A stretch of DNA of 49,656 bases from the NCBI GenBank assembly GCA_964461265.1, contig CAYWTS010000013.1, positions 1-49,656 on the forward strand. The letters run 5' to 3'. Below the pieces are notes generated by a model. That model saw only the letters and a program-made list of their open reading frames with translations, had not been told where the DNA came from and did not search any database. This DNA is from CAYWTS01 sp964461265. GTDB lineage: Bacteria; Bacteroidota; Ignavibacteria; Tepidaquicellales; OLB5. Shown one piece after another: positions 16,342 through 24,050 of the stretch (position 1 is the stretch's first letter; each line of letters opens with the position of its first letter). Position numbers and translations under genes: made by a program.

Positions 16342-16569
16342 TTGATAAAAAAAGAAGCAAAATGCTTCAATTTTCGGTTAATTTCTATTTCAAAGATAGT
16401 GTGTGATGGTGATAGAAGCAATTGCCTTACCTTGCCCTCAAAAACAAGGAGAAACAGGATAAAAAAAATGGTAAATAGTGAATATAAATCAAGAATTACA
16501 CCTACCAGCGACTCGAGATCCCCGTATTACGACACAGCATGGCGTGGTGGGCGACAGGCGGGTGACTGA
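16342..16569 (+). CDS. Doubtful small ORF upstream of gapA
   Basis: An open frame of 75 codons starting at TTG, or 33 codons from the ATG at 16468. The last 70 bases are visibly richer in G and C and encode polar and aromatic residues (SDSRSPYYDTAWRGGRQAG). AGGAG lies about 15 bases before the inner ATG, rather far. No family is recognised. It could be a short leader peptide or chance; the rest of 16338-16600 shows nothing else that I can name. Confidence 0.2.
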   Translation: MIKKEAKCFNFRLISISKIVCDGDRSNCLTLPSKTRRNRIKKMVNSEYKSRITPTSDSRSPYYDTAWRGGRQAGD

Positions 16570-16603
16570 AAAAAAATACAAATTGCAAAGAAATTCATTT
16601 GAA

Positions 16604-16634
16604 TTGATTAAATAAGCATGTATCTATAACTTTG
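16604..16634 (+). promoter_or_regulatory. gapA promoter (TTGA-N19-TAACTTTG)
   Basis: TTGA at 16604-16607 and a perfect TAACTTTG (TANNTTTG consensus) at 16627-16634, spaced 19 bases. It leaves a leader of about 48 bases with a good ribosome site (AGGAG near 16673) before the gapA ATG. Confidence 0.65.
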
Positions 16635-16688
16635 TTTCTCATTATTTTCAAAAAAAAATTAAAATAAATCATAGGAGATTTCTAACAA

Positions 16689-17729
16689 ATGGCAGTAAAA
16701 GCAGCAATCAACGGTTTTGGCCGCATCGGTAGGCAGGTATTAAGTGCAATGGTAGAAAAAGGCATCCTGGGAAAAGAGATTGACATTGTAGCAGCTGTTG
16801 ACGTTAGTACAGATGCAAAATATTTTGCTTACCAAATGAAGTATGATTCCGTTCATGGCAGGTTCAAAGGAACACTTGGCACAGACGGTGACGATGTTCT
16901 TGTCGTAAATGGAAATAAAATCAAATGTATAATGGCAACTAAAGAACCTTCACAGCTTCCATGGAAACAGCTTGGAGTTGAGTATGTTCTTGAATGCACG
17001 GGACTATTTACAGATTACGAAAAAGCAAAAGGGCACCTTGATGCAGGAGCGAAGAAGGTTTTGATCTCTGCACCGGGCAAAGGCGGTGTAAAAACTTTCG
17101 TGATGGGCGTTAACGATAATGAATATAACCCGGCAGAGCACCATATAATATCTAATGCATCATGCACAACAAATTGCCTTGCTCCGGTTGTGTATGTTCT
17201 TTTAAAAGAAGGTATCGGAATAGAAACGGGGTTAATGACAACCATCCATGCTTACACAGCAACACAAAAACTTGTTGATGGACCATCTAAAAAAGACTGG
17301 CGCGGCGGCAGGGCAGGAGCAATCAATATAATTCCGTCATCTACAGGAGCAGCTAAGGCAGTCGGTGAAGTTTTACCGCAGACAAAAGGTAAACTAACAG
17401 GTATGTCATTCCGCGTCCCGACAGCCAATGTTTCGGTAGTCGACCTCACGTTCCGCAGTGAGAAAGATACTTCAATAGAAGAAATAGACGGACTTATGAA
17501 AAAGGCATCCGAAACATACCTGAAAGGGATACTCGGCTATTCGAACGAGGAACTCGTATCAACAGATTTTATTCATGATGACAGGGCTTCTATTTACGAC
17601 TCGCTGGCGACTTTGCAAAATAACCTTAAAGGTGAAAAACGCTTCTTTAAGATAGTCACTTGGTATGATAACGAATGGGGATACTCTTGCAAAATTGTTG
17701 ATTTGCTGATGAAGGTTGTGAAAGCATAA
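16689..17729 (+). CDS. gapA: Type I glyceraldehyde-3-phosphate dehydrogenase
   Basis: Oxidises and phosphorylates glyceraldehyde 3-phosphate in glycolysis, reversible in gluconeogenesis. 346 residues. NAD loop INGFGRIGRQV (7-17), catalytic SNASCTTNCLAP with Cys159, and the conserved C-terminal stretch WYDNEWGYS. It is followed by a perfect 30-bp palindrome and then pgk, with which it is functionally paired but separately transcribed. Confidence 0.97.
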   Translation: MAVKAAINGFGRIGRQVLSAMVEKGILGKEIDIVAAVDVSTDAKYFAYQMKYDSVHGRFKGTLGTDGDDVLVVNGNKIKCIMATKEPSQLPWKQLGVEYVLECTGLFTDYEKAKGHLDAGAKKVLISAPGKGGVKTFVMGVNDNEYNPAEHHIISNASCTTNCLAPVVYVLLKEGIGIETGLMTTIHAYTATQKLVDGPSKKDWRGGRAGAINIIPSSTGAAKAVGEVLPQTKGKLTGMSFRVPTANVSVVDLTFRSEKDTSIEEIDGLMKKASETYLKGILGYSNEELVSTDFIHDDRASIYDSLATLQNNLKGEKRFFKIVTWYDNEWGYSCKIVDLLMKVVKA

Positions 17730-17743
17730 TAATTTCCTTATTG

Positions 17744-17773
17744 TTGAACAAGGGGTAGCTACCCCTTGTTCAA
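17744..17773. terminator. Perfect 30-bp palindrome after gapA, probable terminator
   Basis: TTGAACAAGGGGTAG (17744-17758) is followed at once by its exact reverse complement (17759-17773). It can form a 13-15 bp hairpin 14 bases after the gapA stop. No T run follows, so it may act as an mRNA-end stabiliser or a protein-binding site as well as, or instead of, a terminator. Confidence 0.6.
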
Positions 17774-17787
17774 GATAAATCGAAAAA

Positions 17788-17816
17788 TTGTTATAATTAA
17801 CTCAAAAATATCTTTA
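17788..17816 (+). promoter_or_regulatory. Possible pgk promoter (TTGT-N17-TATCTTTA)
   Basis: TTGT at 17788-17791 and TATCTTTA at 17809-17816 (7 of 8 to TANNTTTG), spacing 17. It lies between the post-gapA palindrome and the leader hairpin of pgk. Confidence 0.35.
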
Positions 17817-17829
17817 CATTAAAAACCAG

Positions 17830-17849
17830 ATACCTGCCAACGCGGGTAT
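17830..17849 (+). repeat. Hairpin in the pgk leader
   Basis: ATACCTGC (17830-17837) pairs with GCGGGTAT (17842-17849), one wobble, with a 4-base loop CAAC. It ends about 4 bases before the AAGGA ribosome site of pgk, close enough to influence translation. Confidence 0.5.
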
Positions 17850-17858
17850 AAAAGGAAT

Positions 17859-19055
17859 ATGAACAAACTAACCATAGACCAGCTGTCAAAAAACGGAGCG
17901 TTAAAATCGAAGCGTGTGCTTGTGCGTGTAGATTTCAACGTACCCATGGAAAACGGTATTATAACCGACGATAAAAGAATAACAGAATCACTGCCAACTA
18001 TTAAAAAAATCATCTCTGAAGGCGGCAAATGCATTCTAATGAGCCACCTTGGAAGACCGAAGGGTGAACCAAATCTCAAATACTCACTTCGCCCTGTTGC
18101 TGAACATCTTGCAGGTTTGTTAGATAAGCCTGTTTTGTTCGCAGATGACTGTATAGGCAAAGATACAGAAAAAATTGTAAACGAATTGAAAAACAGCGAT
18201 GTGCTGCTGCTCGAAAACCTGCGTTTCCATAAAGAAGAAGAGAAAAACGACATTGATTTTGCAAAGAAGCTTGCTTCTTTCGGCGATCTTTATGTTAACG
18301 ATGCTTTCGGGAGTGCACACCGTGCACACGCTTCCACAGAAGGCGTTACTAAGTTCATAAGCAAATGTGCGGCAGGATACCTGATGCAGAAAGAACTTGA
18401 ATACCTCGGAAAAATCGTTTTAAACCCGCATAAACCATTCGTGGCTATACTAGGAGGCAGTAAGATTTCGGGAAAAATAGATGTTATTAAAAACCTGCTT
18501 AAAAAAGCTGACAGGATTCTGATAGGAGGCGGAATGATTTTCACGTTCTATAAAGCGCTTGGTTTTGAAACTGGTAAGTCGATTGTAGAAGAAGACAAAG
18601 TTAATCTTGCACACGATATTATTAATGACGCAGGAGAAAAACTTGTTCTGCCTGTTGATGTAGTTGTTGCCGACAGATTTGAAAATAACTCACATTTTGA
18701 GACTGTTGAGGCTGATGAAATACCTCCCGATAAAATAGGCATGGATATTGGTGAACAAACCATACTTATGTTCAGAGATGAACTGCAGGACGCTAAAACC
18801 ATTGTATGGAACGGTCCGATGGGTGTCTTCGAGATGGATAAGTTTGCCCGCGGAACGTTTGCCATAGCAGATGCGTTAACACAGGCGACGGAAGAAGGTG
18901 CCGTAACGGTTGTGGGTGGCGGCGATTCGGCTGCAGCTATACAAAAAGCAGGGCTTGAAAAAGAAATCAGCCACGTTTCAACAGGCGGTGGTGCCTGCCT
19001 CGAATTCCTTGAAGGCAAAAAACTTCCCGGTGTTGAAGCATTAACAAATATTTAA
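17859..19055 (+). CDS. pgk: Phosphoglycerate kinase
   Basis: Transfers phosphate from 1,3-bisphosphoglycerate to ADP. 398 residues. RVDFNVPMENGIITDDKRI, SHLGRPKGEPN, the hinge stretch WNGPMGVFEMDKFARGT, and nucleotide loops VVGGGDSAAAI and STGGGACLEFLEGK are all present. The aminotransferase gene follows within about 17 bases. Confidence 0.97.
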   Translation: MNKLTIDQLSKNGALKSKRVLVRVDFNVPMENGIITDDKRITESLPTIKKIISEGGKCILMSHLGRPKGEPNLKYSLRPVAEHLAGLLDKPVLFADDCIGKDTEKIVNELKNSDVLLLENLRFHKEEEKNDIDFAKKLASFGDLYVNDAFGSAHRAHASTEGVTKFISKCAAGYLMQKELEYLGKIVLNPHKPFVAILGGSKISGKIDVIKNLLKKADRILIGGGMIFTFYKALGFETGKSIVEEDKVNLAHDIINDAGEKLVLPVDVVVADRFENNSHFETVEADEIPPDKIGMDIGEQTILMFRDELQDAKTIVWNGPMGVFEMDKFARGTFAIADALTQATEEGAVTVVGGGDSAAAIQKAGLEKEISHVSTGGGACLEFLEGKKLPGVEALTNI

Positions 19056-19072
19056 ACAAATTGATTTTAACC

Positions 19073-20194
19073 ATGAAAAAGAAATCAAAAAAGAAAATTA
19101 CTAAAAATATAAAAAAAACAAAGAAACAAAAGTTTCCAAAAACCCCACAATATCTCGACAGAAACGAATCACAAACAGGACCCGCTCCCGAAGTTTATAA
19201 ATTCCTCAAGAATGTTGATATGAACCACCTCTCATGGTATTCGAGAGATTTCATGCGGGGAATTAAATCAAGACTTTCAGAGAGAATAGCAAAAGATTTC
19301 GGCTTCGATGAGAACCAGGTACTCCTCAGCTACGGAGCAGAAGACCTTTTAAAGCAGATTATTCACTGCTACGTTAACCCCGGGGAAAAGATAATGATAC
19401 CCCGTGAAGCATGGTGGTATTATAAGAAAGTCGCTTCAGAACGCGGCGGCTTAAACGTGGAATACGTTATGAAAAAGGGTACGCTTGACGGAGTTCCGTA
19501 TTTCATTTACGATGTTGATGATATGATTGAAATTTACATGAGAGAAAATCCGAAGGTTGTTGTTGTTGCTTCACCGAATAATCCTACAGGAAACATGATT
19601 AACTCCGAAGACCTGAAAAAATTCTTGGAAGCAACGCAAAACACAGTTGTTATGGTGGATGAGGCATACTGGGGCTTCGGCTCGACCGATAACAGCTATG
19701 TAAAACCTTACATTGAGCAATATCCAAACCTTGTTATCTGCAGAACTTTCTCGAAGTATTTTGCACTAGCCGGGATAAGGATAGGCTTTGCATTTGCAGG
19801 TAAAAACCTCGATGCGCTTATCAAATTCACAACACGTTACCTTGGTTATAACAGACTCTCCGAACGGATAGGTGAAATTGCATTGGATAACATTAAATAC
19901 TATGAAAAAGTAGGCAAACAATACGAAAAAGATAAGCAAATGCTTTACGAGGAATTCAGCAAACTAAAAGGATTCACACCTTATAAATCATTTGCCAATT
20001 TTATATTAGTTGACTTCCCGGTAGAAATCAGAGCCGAACTGAAAAAATATCTTAACGAAAGAAATTTAATTGTAAAGTTCCTCGACGAGGAGGCGTTCAG
20101 AACAGAAGTCCGCATCTCGCTTGGCACCAAGAAACAAAATAAGCTGCTTATGGAAACAATAAAGCTTTTCTGTAAAGAAAAAGGATGGCAGTAG
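19073..20194 (+). CDS. HisC-like PLP-dependent aminotransferase with lysine-rich N-terminus
   Basis: 373 residues, fold type I. Substrate-loop NESQTGPAPEVYKFL, VASPNNPTGNMI, VDEAYWGFG, and the PLP lysine in RTFSKYFALAGIRIGFA match the histidinol-phosphate/threonine-phosphate aminotransferase branch. The first 20 or so residues are almost all Lys (MKKKSKKKITKNIKKTKK), which is unusual for a soluble metabolic enzyme and may contact membrane phospholipid or nucleic acid. A TTG at 19061 would add four residues. No other his gene lies nearby; pgk is upstream and a CDP-alcohol phosphatidyltransferase downstream, so a role in a lipid headgroup or phosphoamino-alcohol pathway is as plausible as histidine synthesis. 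Confidence 0.75.
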   Translation: MKKKSKKKITKNIKKTKKQKFPKTPQYLDRNESQTGPAPEVYKFLKNVDMNHLSWYSRDFMRGIKSRLSERIAKDFGFDENQVLLSYGAEDLLKQIIHCYVNPGEKIMIPREAWWYYKKVASERGGLNVEYVMKKGTLDGVPYFIYDVDDMIEIYMRENPKVVVVASPNNPTGNMINSEDLKKFLEATQNTVVMVDEAYWGFGSTDNSYVKPYIEQYPNLVICRTFSKYFALAGIRIGFAFAGKNLDALIKFTTRYLGYNRLSERIGEIALDNIKYYEKVGKQYEKDKQMLYEEFSKLKGFTPYKSFANFILVDFPVEIRAELKKYLNERNLIVKFLDEEAFRTEVRISLGTKKQNKLLMETIKLFCKEKGWQ

Positions 20195-20250
20195 AACAAT
20201 GTTCAATCCGCCAGTGGGAAGACAAGTCGTTCAATGTTCAATGTACAATC
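20195..20250. repeat. Heptanucleotide repeat tract
   Basis: Units AACAATG, TTCAATC, a 21-base interruption (three unit lengths), then TTCAATG, TTCAATG, TACAATC. It begins right after the stop codon of the aminotransferase. Same 7-base periodicity as the tracts near 15412, 23861, 32495 and 44162. Confidence 0.55.
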
Positions 20251-20304
20251 AATTCATTTACAAAATTGCAGGCTGATTGCAATAAAATTGTTTTTTTGAA
20301 CATT

Positions 20305-20312
20305 TATATTTG
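20305..20312 (+). promoter_or_regulatory. -7 element before the CDP-alcohol phosphatidyltransferase (TATATTTG)
   Basis: Perfect TANNTTTG match ending 4 bases before the TTG start codon. No TTG box at 19-base spacing; the nearest (20288) is 13 away. If used, the transcript would be leaderless. Confidence 0.35.
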
Positions 20313-20316
20313 AAAA

Positions 20317-21270
20317 TTGACTTTGTCCTGGCTCGGGGAATATAAAAACTCTCTTAAACAAATTGAGGCTGAAGAAGTCTTAGACCTCGTTATTTACCGT
20401 CCCGTAGCTTTTATTATAGTTAAGCTTACTTATCAGTTTAATATCACCCCAAACCAGGTATCGGTTATTGCTATGATGTTCGGTGTGCTTTCAGGCTTCT
20501 TAATCGGCTTCGGAAAGGAACCGTTTGTTATTCTCGGTGCGTTTTCATATCTTGCCTGCAATATACTTGATTGTGTTGACGGACAGATAGCCCGCCTTAA
20601 AAAGAACGGAACACGTGTGGGCAGAATAGTTGATGGGGCAATAGATTATGTAGTCAGCACTGCAATATACCTGGGTATAGGCGTAGGTTTCACACATATC
20701 CTGAATTCCAATCCATCATTCAGCTTCAGTTATAACTTCCTGGGGGATTCCTACTCAATGAACATGCTGTATGCCTGGCTGATAACAGCCCTCGGCGGAT
20801 TTTCATCGGCTTTTCAGGCAATATATTTCGATTACTACCGCAACCAGTACCTCGAAAAAGTTTACGGCAAGTTCTCATCAATAGAGGAGGAAATAAAAGA
20901 ATTCGAAGAAGAACGTGACAAGCTCAGCATAAACAAAAGACCCGGTAATTTTATCGATAGGATTCTTGTCCGGGTTTATCTAAAATACTGCAACATGCAG
21001 CTTACACTAATGAAACACCGCTCGGAAAAAGGCATAGACACAGCAAATATTCCGCCCGAAACTTACAAAGCCAGACACGGTTTTCCGTTATATCTATGCG
21101 GATTTATGGGCTCAACCACACATATGACATTATGCTTTATTTTTGCCTTAACAGGTGATTTCGAAAAATATCTATGGGTATGCATTTTGCCTTTAAATTT
21201 GCTAATGATGGCTTTATATTTCAATCAGAAAAGAATAGATAAAAACATCATTTATAAATTAACCAAATAA
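20317..21270 (+). CDS. CDP-alcohol phosphatidyltransferase family membrane protein
   Basis: Integral membrane enzyme that displaces CMP from a CDP-alcohol to make phosphodiester lipids. 317 residues, several transmembrane helices. The signature D-x2-D-G-x2-A-R-x8-G-x3-D-x3-D is perfect: DCVDGQIAR starting at Asp85, Gly102, Asp106, Asp110. Longer than phosphatidylglycerophosphate synthase; a charged loop (about 188-215, EEEIKEFEEERDKL) separates membrane segments. The substrate cannot be read from sequence. Starts with TTG; the next Met is inside the second helix. Ends 3 bases before the following lipoprotein gene. Confidence 0.85.
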   Translation: MTLSWLGEYKNSLKQIEAEEVLDLVIYRPVAFIIVKLTYQFNITPNQVSVIAMMFGVLSGFLIGFGKEPFVILGAFSYLACNILDCVDGQIARLKKNGTRVGRIVDGAIDYVVSTAIYLGIGVGFTHILNSNPSFSFSYNFLGDSYSMNMLYAWLITALGGFSSAFQAIYFDYYRNQYLEKVYGKFSSIEEEIKEFEEERDKLSINKRPGNFIDRILVRVYLKYCNMQLTLMKHRSEKGIDTANIPPETYKARHGFPLYLCGFMGSTTHMTLCFIFALTGDFEKYLWVCILPLNLLMMALYFNQKRIDKNIIYKLTK

Positions 21271-21273
21271 TCT

Positions 21274-22578
21274 ATGAAGAAGATTATTTTCAGCTTAATT
21301 CTGTTTTTACTTACTATTGTTTTAATAAGCGGCTGTGTAGATGTAAAACGCGATATAAAAATTTACCCTAATGGCACCGGAACCGAGAACGTTTACGTTA
21401 CTCTCAGCCCGCAATTTTATGAAATTCTAAAGTCATATGCAGAACAGGATAATTCGGGGAATGGAAAAAAGTACCAGAATGTACTGACCGATGAATCACA
21501 GCTGATACAGACCATCACAGCCGATTTCCAGAAAGCATCGGGAACACAGATGAAAGACATTAAGGTTACAACCCTGCAGGATGGGTCTAAGGAAATACAC
21601 CTAGAATATATATTCGATAATCCGCAGGTTTTATTTGGTATAGTTAAAACAATAAGTTTTCCATACACAAATAAGTTAAATGTTATATGGAGCACGATAA
21701 AATTCCTTGATGACAATACAAAGCTAAACTTCAAATGGATAATGCGTAAAGCCGACCGTAGCTTCAGCGATAGTCTTGGACAGGCACTTTTTTCGCCGGT
21801 GATAAACTCGACCAGAACCTATATTAACCTCGAAATGCCTTTCACTGTATATACAAGCAATGCACATTCCCAGTCTGAAAATGTCCTCAGGTGGGATTTC
21901 CTTAACAGCGATATTTTATTGGGACAGGTTGAAATGACAGCCGAAATGGAACGTGTTCGGGGTATCGACCTGCCTTTTGCCGATAAACCATCGAAAGAAG
22001 AAAAGGTAAGCCAGAATGTAAATCCGATGATAAGAGTACAGATTTACAACGCAAACCAAGAACCTGTAAAAATAGTAGCGGGCATTATTGTCCAGCACAC
22101 AGATAAAGCCGACTTAATAGCCACAAATTTCTCGATGATGAACCTTGTAGATGGCGGCGGATTCTTCAGTGTCCGGCGTAATGACGACTCGCTTGCCGGG
22201 ATAGATGACATGAAGCCGGAAGATTTAGACCAGAGCGTGGACTTAGTATTCCTGAGATTCAATAATAACGAAAAAGTAAAGCCGCTGAAATGGGCATCAC
22301 TCGACGTAACTCCGGGGCAAAAGGTGAAAATCTTTTACTACCCCAATGCACTCTCGCCGGTCGTTTACTCGCTTGAAGGAACCGCAATAGGATTGAAGAA
22401 ATGGAAAAAGAATAACAAGATTTTAGAAATAAAGCCCTCTAAGCCATTAAGCCCGGAAGGAGGAGCCATATTCAATGAAAACGGAGAGTTTATGGGATTA
22501 ATTACAAAAGCATACGAAGGCGAGGTGGGTAGAATATATGCTATACCCTCGATGTATATCAAGACAAGGATAAAATAA
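21274..22578 (+). CDS. Lipoprotein with C-terminal degenerate HtrA/trypsin-like domain
   Basis: 434 residues. Lipobox LISGC with Cys21. The middle part (about 25-240) is an unrecognised beta-rich region starting DVKRDIKIYPNGTGTENVYV. The last 190 or so residues resemble a chymotrypsin-fold HtrA-type protease: IVAGIIVQHTDKADLIATNF where such enzymes have TNxHV, VDLVFLRFNN like DLAVLKV, and SPEGGAIFNENGEFMGLI where they have GNSGGPLFN. The histidine and serine are not there (Ser replaced by Glu), so this is probably a pseudoprotease used for binding. It follows the phosphatidyltransferase by 3 bases, so a role in envelope lipid synthesis or its monitoring is possible. Confidence 0.7.
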   Translation: MKKIIFSLILFLLTIVLISGCVDVKRDIKIYPNGTGTENVYVTLSPQFYEILKSYAEQDNSGNGKKYQNVLTDESQLIQTITADFQKASGTQMKDIKVTTLQDGSKEIHLEYIFDNPQVLFGIVKTISFPYTNKLNVIWSTIKFLDDNTKLNFKWIMRKADRSFSDSLGQALFSPVINSTRTYINLEMPFTVYTSNAHSQSENVLRWDFLNSDILLGQVEMTAEMERVRGIDLPFADKPSKEEKVSQNVNPMIRVQIYNANQEPVKIVAGIIVQHTDKADLIATNFSMMNLVDGGGFFSVRRNDDSLAGIDDMKPEDLDQSVDLVFLRFNNNEKVKPLKWASLDVTPGQKVKIFYYPNALSPVVYSLEGTAIGLKKWKKNNKILEIKPSKPLSPEGGAIFNENGEFMGLITKAYEGEVGRIYAIPSMYIKTRIK

Positions 22579-22598
22579 ATTATCCCCACAATAAATTT

Positions 22599-22623
22599 TA
22601 GGGGCTTGATTTATCAAGCCCTA
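22599..22623. terminator. Bidirectional hairpin terminator between convergent genes
   Basis: TAGGGGCTTGAT (22599-22610) pairs with ATCAAGCCCTA (22613-22623) with one unpaired G. It is flanked by TTTTA and TATAA, and overlaps the stop codon of the minus-strand gene. Relatives with the same core lie at 23135 and 23172. Confidence 0.7.
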
Positions 22624-23088
22624 TAACGACTCTTTTACCAGCACGCTTCGTTTCCTGCACAGGTAGCAGAAGCCCCAGAGCCCGTATATTGTTACAAGCA
22701 AAAGTATTACGGTATAAGAAGCAAAGCTGGTGAAATTAAATCCCGGTGTTCCGCGTGCAAATATCAGCATAAACAACGAAACTATGGGCCAGTAAGCAGT
22801 AATTCCCATAGCCCCTGCCATAGCAAATACACCCCAGGTTTTTCTTAATCCCAAACCTAACAAACCGATTAATAAAAACGGAGCGTAAATCATAGTGTCG
22901 CCCACACCAAAACCTTTATTCATAGCAGCTCCGGTTTCACCTATTACATCTTTCGATTCCTGCAAACCCAGTGAAACAGCAAAATCATAATCAATAAAAG
23001 ACATAGTCTGTCCGAGCAAAAGCATTATAAGAAGCAATACACCGAGTATCATCAAAACCCAGTACCCGGCAGTTCTTTTGTTGTTCAT
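22621..23088 (-). CDS. Small four-helix membrane protein, unknown function
   Basis: 155 residues with four hydrophobic segments (about 8-27, 66-82, 88-112 and 122-144). The first loop, between helices 1 and 2, is polar (SLGLQESKDVIGETG). No known motif is recognised. A good ribosome site (AGGAG on the minus strand near 23098) supports the start. The C-terminus is basic (CRKRSVLVK), predicting a cytoplasmic tail. It is preceded by the CPBP protease gene in the same direction, but two hairpins separate them. Confidence 0.7.
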   Translation of the reverse strand: MNNKRTAGYWVLMILGVLLLIMLLLGQTMSFIDYDFAVSLGLQESKDVIGETGAAMNKGFGVGDTMIYAPFLLIGLLGLGLRKTWGVFAMAGAMGITAYWPIVSLFMLIFARGTPGFNFTSFASYTVILLLVTIYGLWGFCYLCRKRSVLVKESL

Positions 23089-23134
23089 TTTCTATCTCCT
23101 GCGTGATTAATGATTTAGTGAAAAATTTTTGTGA

Positions 23135-23152
23135 GGCTTGATTCATCAAGCC
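23135..23152 (-). terminator. Hairpin GGCTTGA/TCAAGCC
   Basis: GGCTTGA (23135-23141) pairs with TCAAGCC (23146-23152) around TTCA. On the minus strand it lies 63 bases after the CPBP gene and is followed by an A/T-rich run, so it may terminate that gene. Confidence 0.55.
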
Positions 23153-23171
23153 CTGAATAATTCGATTGAGT

Positions 23172-23187
23172 ATTTGATAAATCAAAT
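23172..23187 (-). repeat. Hairpin ATTTGAT/ATCAAAT, variant of the neighbouring element
   Basis: ATTTGAT (23172-23178) pairs with ATCAAAT (23181-23187). On the minus strand the element reads GTAGGGATTTGAT..., an A/T-shifted version of TAGGGGCTTGAT at 22599, with both arms changed together. Confidence 0.5.
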
Positions 23188-23214
23188 CCCTACAAGTCAG
23201 AGTAATAAATAAAC

Positions 23215-23850
23215 TTACTTAATCGGCAATAAAACAAACACAGTAAAATCCCACACAGCATGTGAAATAATTGCGGGCCAGAGTGTTTTATACTTCAGGA
23301 AAATAAAACCCCAGAACAAGCCGCACACAAACGCTGCAATAAAAAGCATAAAATTCCATGCAACCAGATGCACCCCCGCATAAGCCAGCGATGCAATTAT
23401 CCACCCCTTATACCTACCGAATTTTTCCTGGAGCGTGTCCTGTATAAATCCTCTCCAGAAAACTTCCTCGGCAGGACCTATAAATACAATCAGCAGAACT
23501 GCAATTATTCTTATGTCCATCAATTGCCTGTTTGCATAAATCACTTCAACCTGCTGACGGGCAAAGGGAAGTATTAATGAAGAGAGCCTGTCACCTGCAT
23601 AAAAAATCCCGTATAAAATTGCTGCTGAAAGTAGTCCTGCAATGATGTGAACAGGCTGGAAGTAATACAGCCGGTAATTGATGGCTTCACCGTTCTTGTG
23701 GTTAATATAAAGTCCCAGAGATGCAAGCAGGCATGAAGCAAACAGCATCTCGACCCAAAAGTTTATATTCCTGAATACAAACATCTCTACCCAGAACAAC
23801 AGCGCTAAAACTGTAAGTACTATTGAATATGTAAATCTGTTTGGAGGCAT
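23215..23850 (-). CDS. CPBP-family intramembrane metalloprotease (CAAX/ABI type)
   Basis: 211 residues, multi-pass membrane protein. The catalytic motifs are intact: GPAEEVFWRGFIQ (EExxxR), the histidine in YAGVHLVAWNFM, and SHAVWDFTVFV near the C-terminus. In bacteria these glutamic-type proteases handle prenylated or immunity-related substrates; the substrate here is unknown. No bacteriocin gene lies nearby. Confidence 0.88.
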   Translation of the reverse strand: MPPNRFTYSIVLTVLALLFWVEMFVFRNINFWVEMLFASCLLASLGLYINHKNGEAINYRLYYFQPVHIIAGLLSAAILYGIFYAGDRLSSLILPFARQQVEVIYANRQLMDIRIIAVLLIVFIGPAEEVFWRGFIQDTLQEKFGRYKGWIIASLAYAGVHLVAWNFMLFIAAFVCGLFWGFIFLKYKTLWPAIISHAVWDFTVFVLLPIK

Positions 23851-23860
23851 AATAAAAAAT

Positions 23861-23995
23861 ATTTAGAATTTAAATTTTAAAACAAAAATTACAGTTAAAA
23901 ATTAATTAATATTTTCTTACAGAATCTTCATAATTTTTAAATTTACAATGCACTTTTGAATTTTGACTTTTTATCTTAAAACTGACAACTAATCT
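23861..23995. repeat. AT-rich heptanucleotide repeat tract
   Basis: Units ATTTAGA, ATTTAAA, TTTTAAA at 23861-23881 and TTTTGAA, TTTTGAC, TTTTTAT, CTTAAAA at 23954-23981, with poorly ordered AT-rich DNA between. It fills the gap between recG and the CPBP gene. Confidence 0.45.
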
Positions 23996-24050
23996 GAATG
24001 TTAACCGTATAATAATATATTCTTAAAAACATGCATTTGAAACAGAAAAA

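Noticed and set aside
18548..19018. 156-codon minus-strand frame inside pgk
   Set aside because: Antisense to a full, conserved pgk; low-complexity Ser/Pro/Ala composition typical of a shadow frame.
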